Positions 63,838 to 64,000 of a stretch of DNA of 64,000 nt are shown one piece after another. This DNA comes from Serpentinicella alkaliphila (GTDB taxonomy: Bacteria > Bacillota > Clostridia > Peptostreptococcales > Natronincolaceae). The DNA lies in the NCBI RefSeq assembly GCF_018141405.1, contig NZ_CP058648.1:139001-203000 (forward strand), read 5' to 3'. The position numbers and the translations under genes are program-made. Position 1 is the stretch's first letter. Each line of letters opens with the position of its first letter. The notes under the pieces were generated by a model. It made no database searches. It was given only the letters and a program-made list of their open reading frames with translations, and had not been told where the DNA came from.

Positions 63838-64000
63838 CTAAAAACCTATTAATGCACCAGCAATATTGAAATATACAAGTAAAGCCATTACATCCACTAT
63901 TGTAGTAATTAGTGGACCTGCCATAATTGCAGGGTCTAATTTTAATTTTTTTGCAATAATTGGAAGGGTACCTCCAACCATCTTGGCCATCATTATGGTT
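63838..64000 (-). CDS. mgtE: MgtE-type magnesium transporter, C-terminal end (window edge)
   Basis: Only the last 53 codons are inside the window. The frame reads MAKMVGGTLPIIAKKL and LDPAIMAGPLITTIVDVMALLVYFNIA, matching the end of MgtE (compare PALASAVFVTTVTDVLGFFFFLG in the gene at 5612-6946). The aspartate of the pore region (TIVDV) is kept. Upstream sequence is outside the window. Confidence 0.85.
   Translation of the reverse strand, partial: TIMMAKMVGGTLPIIAKKLKLDPAIMAGPLITTIVDVMALLVYFNIAGALIGF

Noticed and set aside
1-64000. CRISPR array, rRNA or tRNA genes
   Set aside because: No regularly spaced short repeats and no tRNA-like TTCGA-containing cloverleaf or rRNA sequence was recognised on reading the window.

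Overview
The window looks like chromosome of a low-GC, spore-forming, strictly anaerobic Firmicute, most likely a clostridium of the Alkaliphilus/Natronincola type. That placement is inferred from gene content: pyruvate:ferredoxin oxidoreductase, anaerobic ribonucleotide reductase NrdD/NrdG, a hybrid cluster protein, many Fe-S proteins, the spore cortex-lytic pair SleB/YpeB and a DUF3787 spore-type small protein. Nearly all genes lie on the minus strand. I saw no rRNA or tRNA gene and no CRISPR array.

Layout. 1-5.6 kb: a MacB/LolCDE-type ABC exporter (cut by the window edge), a CsoR-controlled heavy-metal P-type ATPase, then a decayed zone with remnants of an ABC substrate-binding protein and of a LysM protein. 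5.6-11.3 kb: magnesium channel MgtE and a Fur-boxed iron/siderophore ABC transporter with a fused double permease. 11.3-13.2 kb: another substrate-binding-protein remnant, a C_GCAxxG_C_C protein and the DUF3787 gene. 13.2-20.1 kb: a transposon island made of three head-to-tail IS91-like units, the middle one split by an IS1634-family element flanked by a direct repeat of about 90 bp. The island abuts the terminator of nifJ (20.1-23.7 kb). 24-33 kb: UPF0316, truncated genes (acetate transporter, transposase, PAS-GGDEF), a ferritin-like protein and a three-gene putative exopolysaccharide locus (anchored glycosidase, HEAT protein, GT2 synthase). 33-37.7 kb: DUF2512, DinB, a CBS protein and a hybrid cluster protein gene whose frame is broken only by a UGA at a cluster-cysteine codon. 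38-41.2 kb: a Fur-boxed NitT/TauT-type ABC transporter that begins with a protein resembling the H-cluster domain of [FeFe]-hydrogenase. 41.5-46 kb: ArsA beside a decayed metallo-beta-lactamase gene, and a frameshifted transglutaminase/S-layer protein.

46.1-50.5 kb is the most interesting region. A preQ1-I riboswitch with two terminator hairpins leads an operon whose first two genes encode a 2-hydroxyacyl-CoA-dehydratase-like Fe-S protein and its ATP-dependent activator, followed by queD, queE, folE and queC. This puts a low-potential reductive enzyme pair under queuosine-precursor control. It could be an undescribed step of deazaguanine/queuosine metabolism, for example epoxyqueuosine reduction.

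50.7-64 kb is mostly housekeeping: CDF metal exporter diverging from MntR, YciI, NrdG/NrdD, a thiamine-binding-type protein, an IS607 recombinase remnant, MurI, an Fe-S protein with a CRP/FNR-type site at -41.5, small membrane and zinc-ribbon proteins, a CBS-GGDEF protein, an FAH-family hydrolase, YpeB/SleB and the end of a second mgtE. Gene decay (in-frame stops, frameshifts, truncations) recurs across the window, so single lesions have to be read with care.
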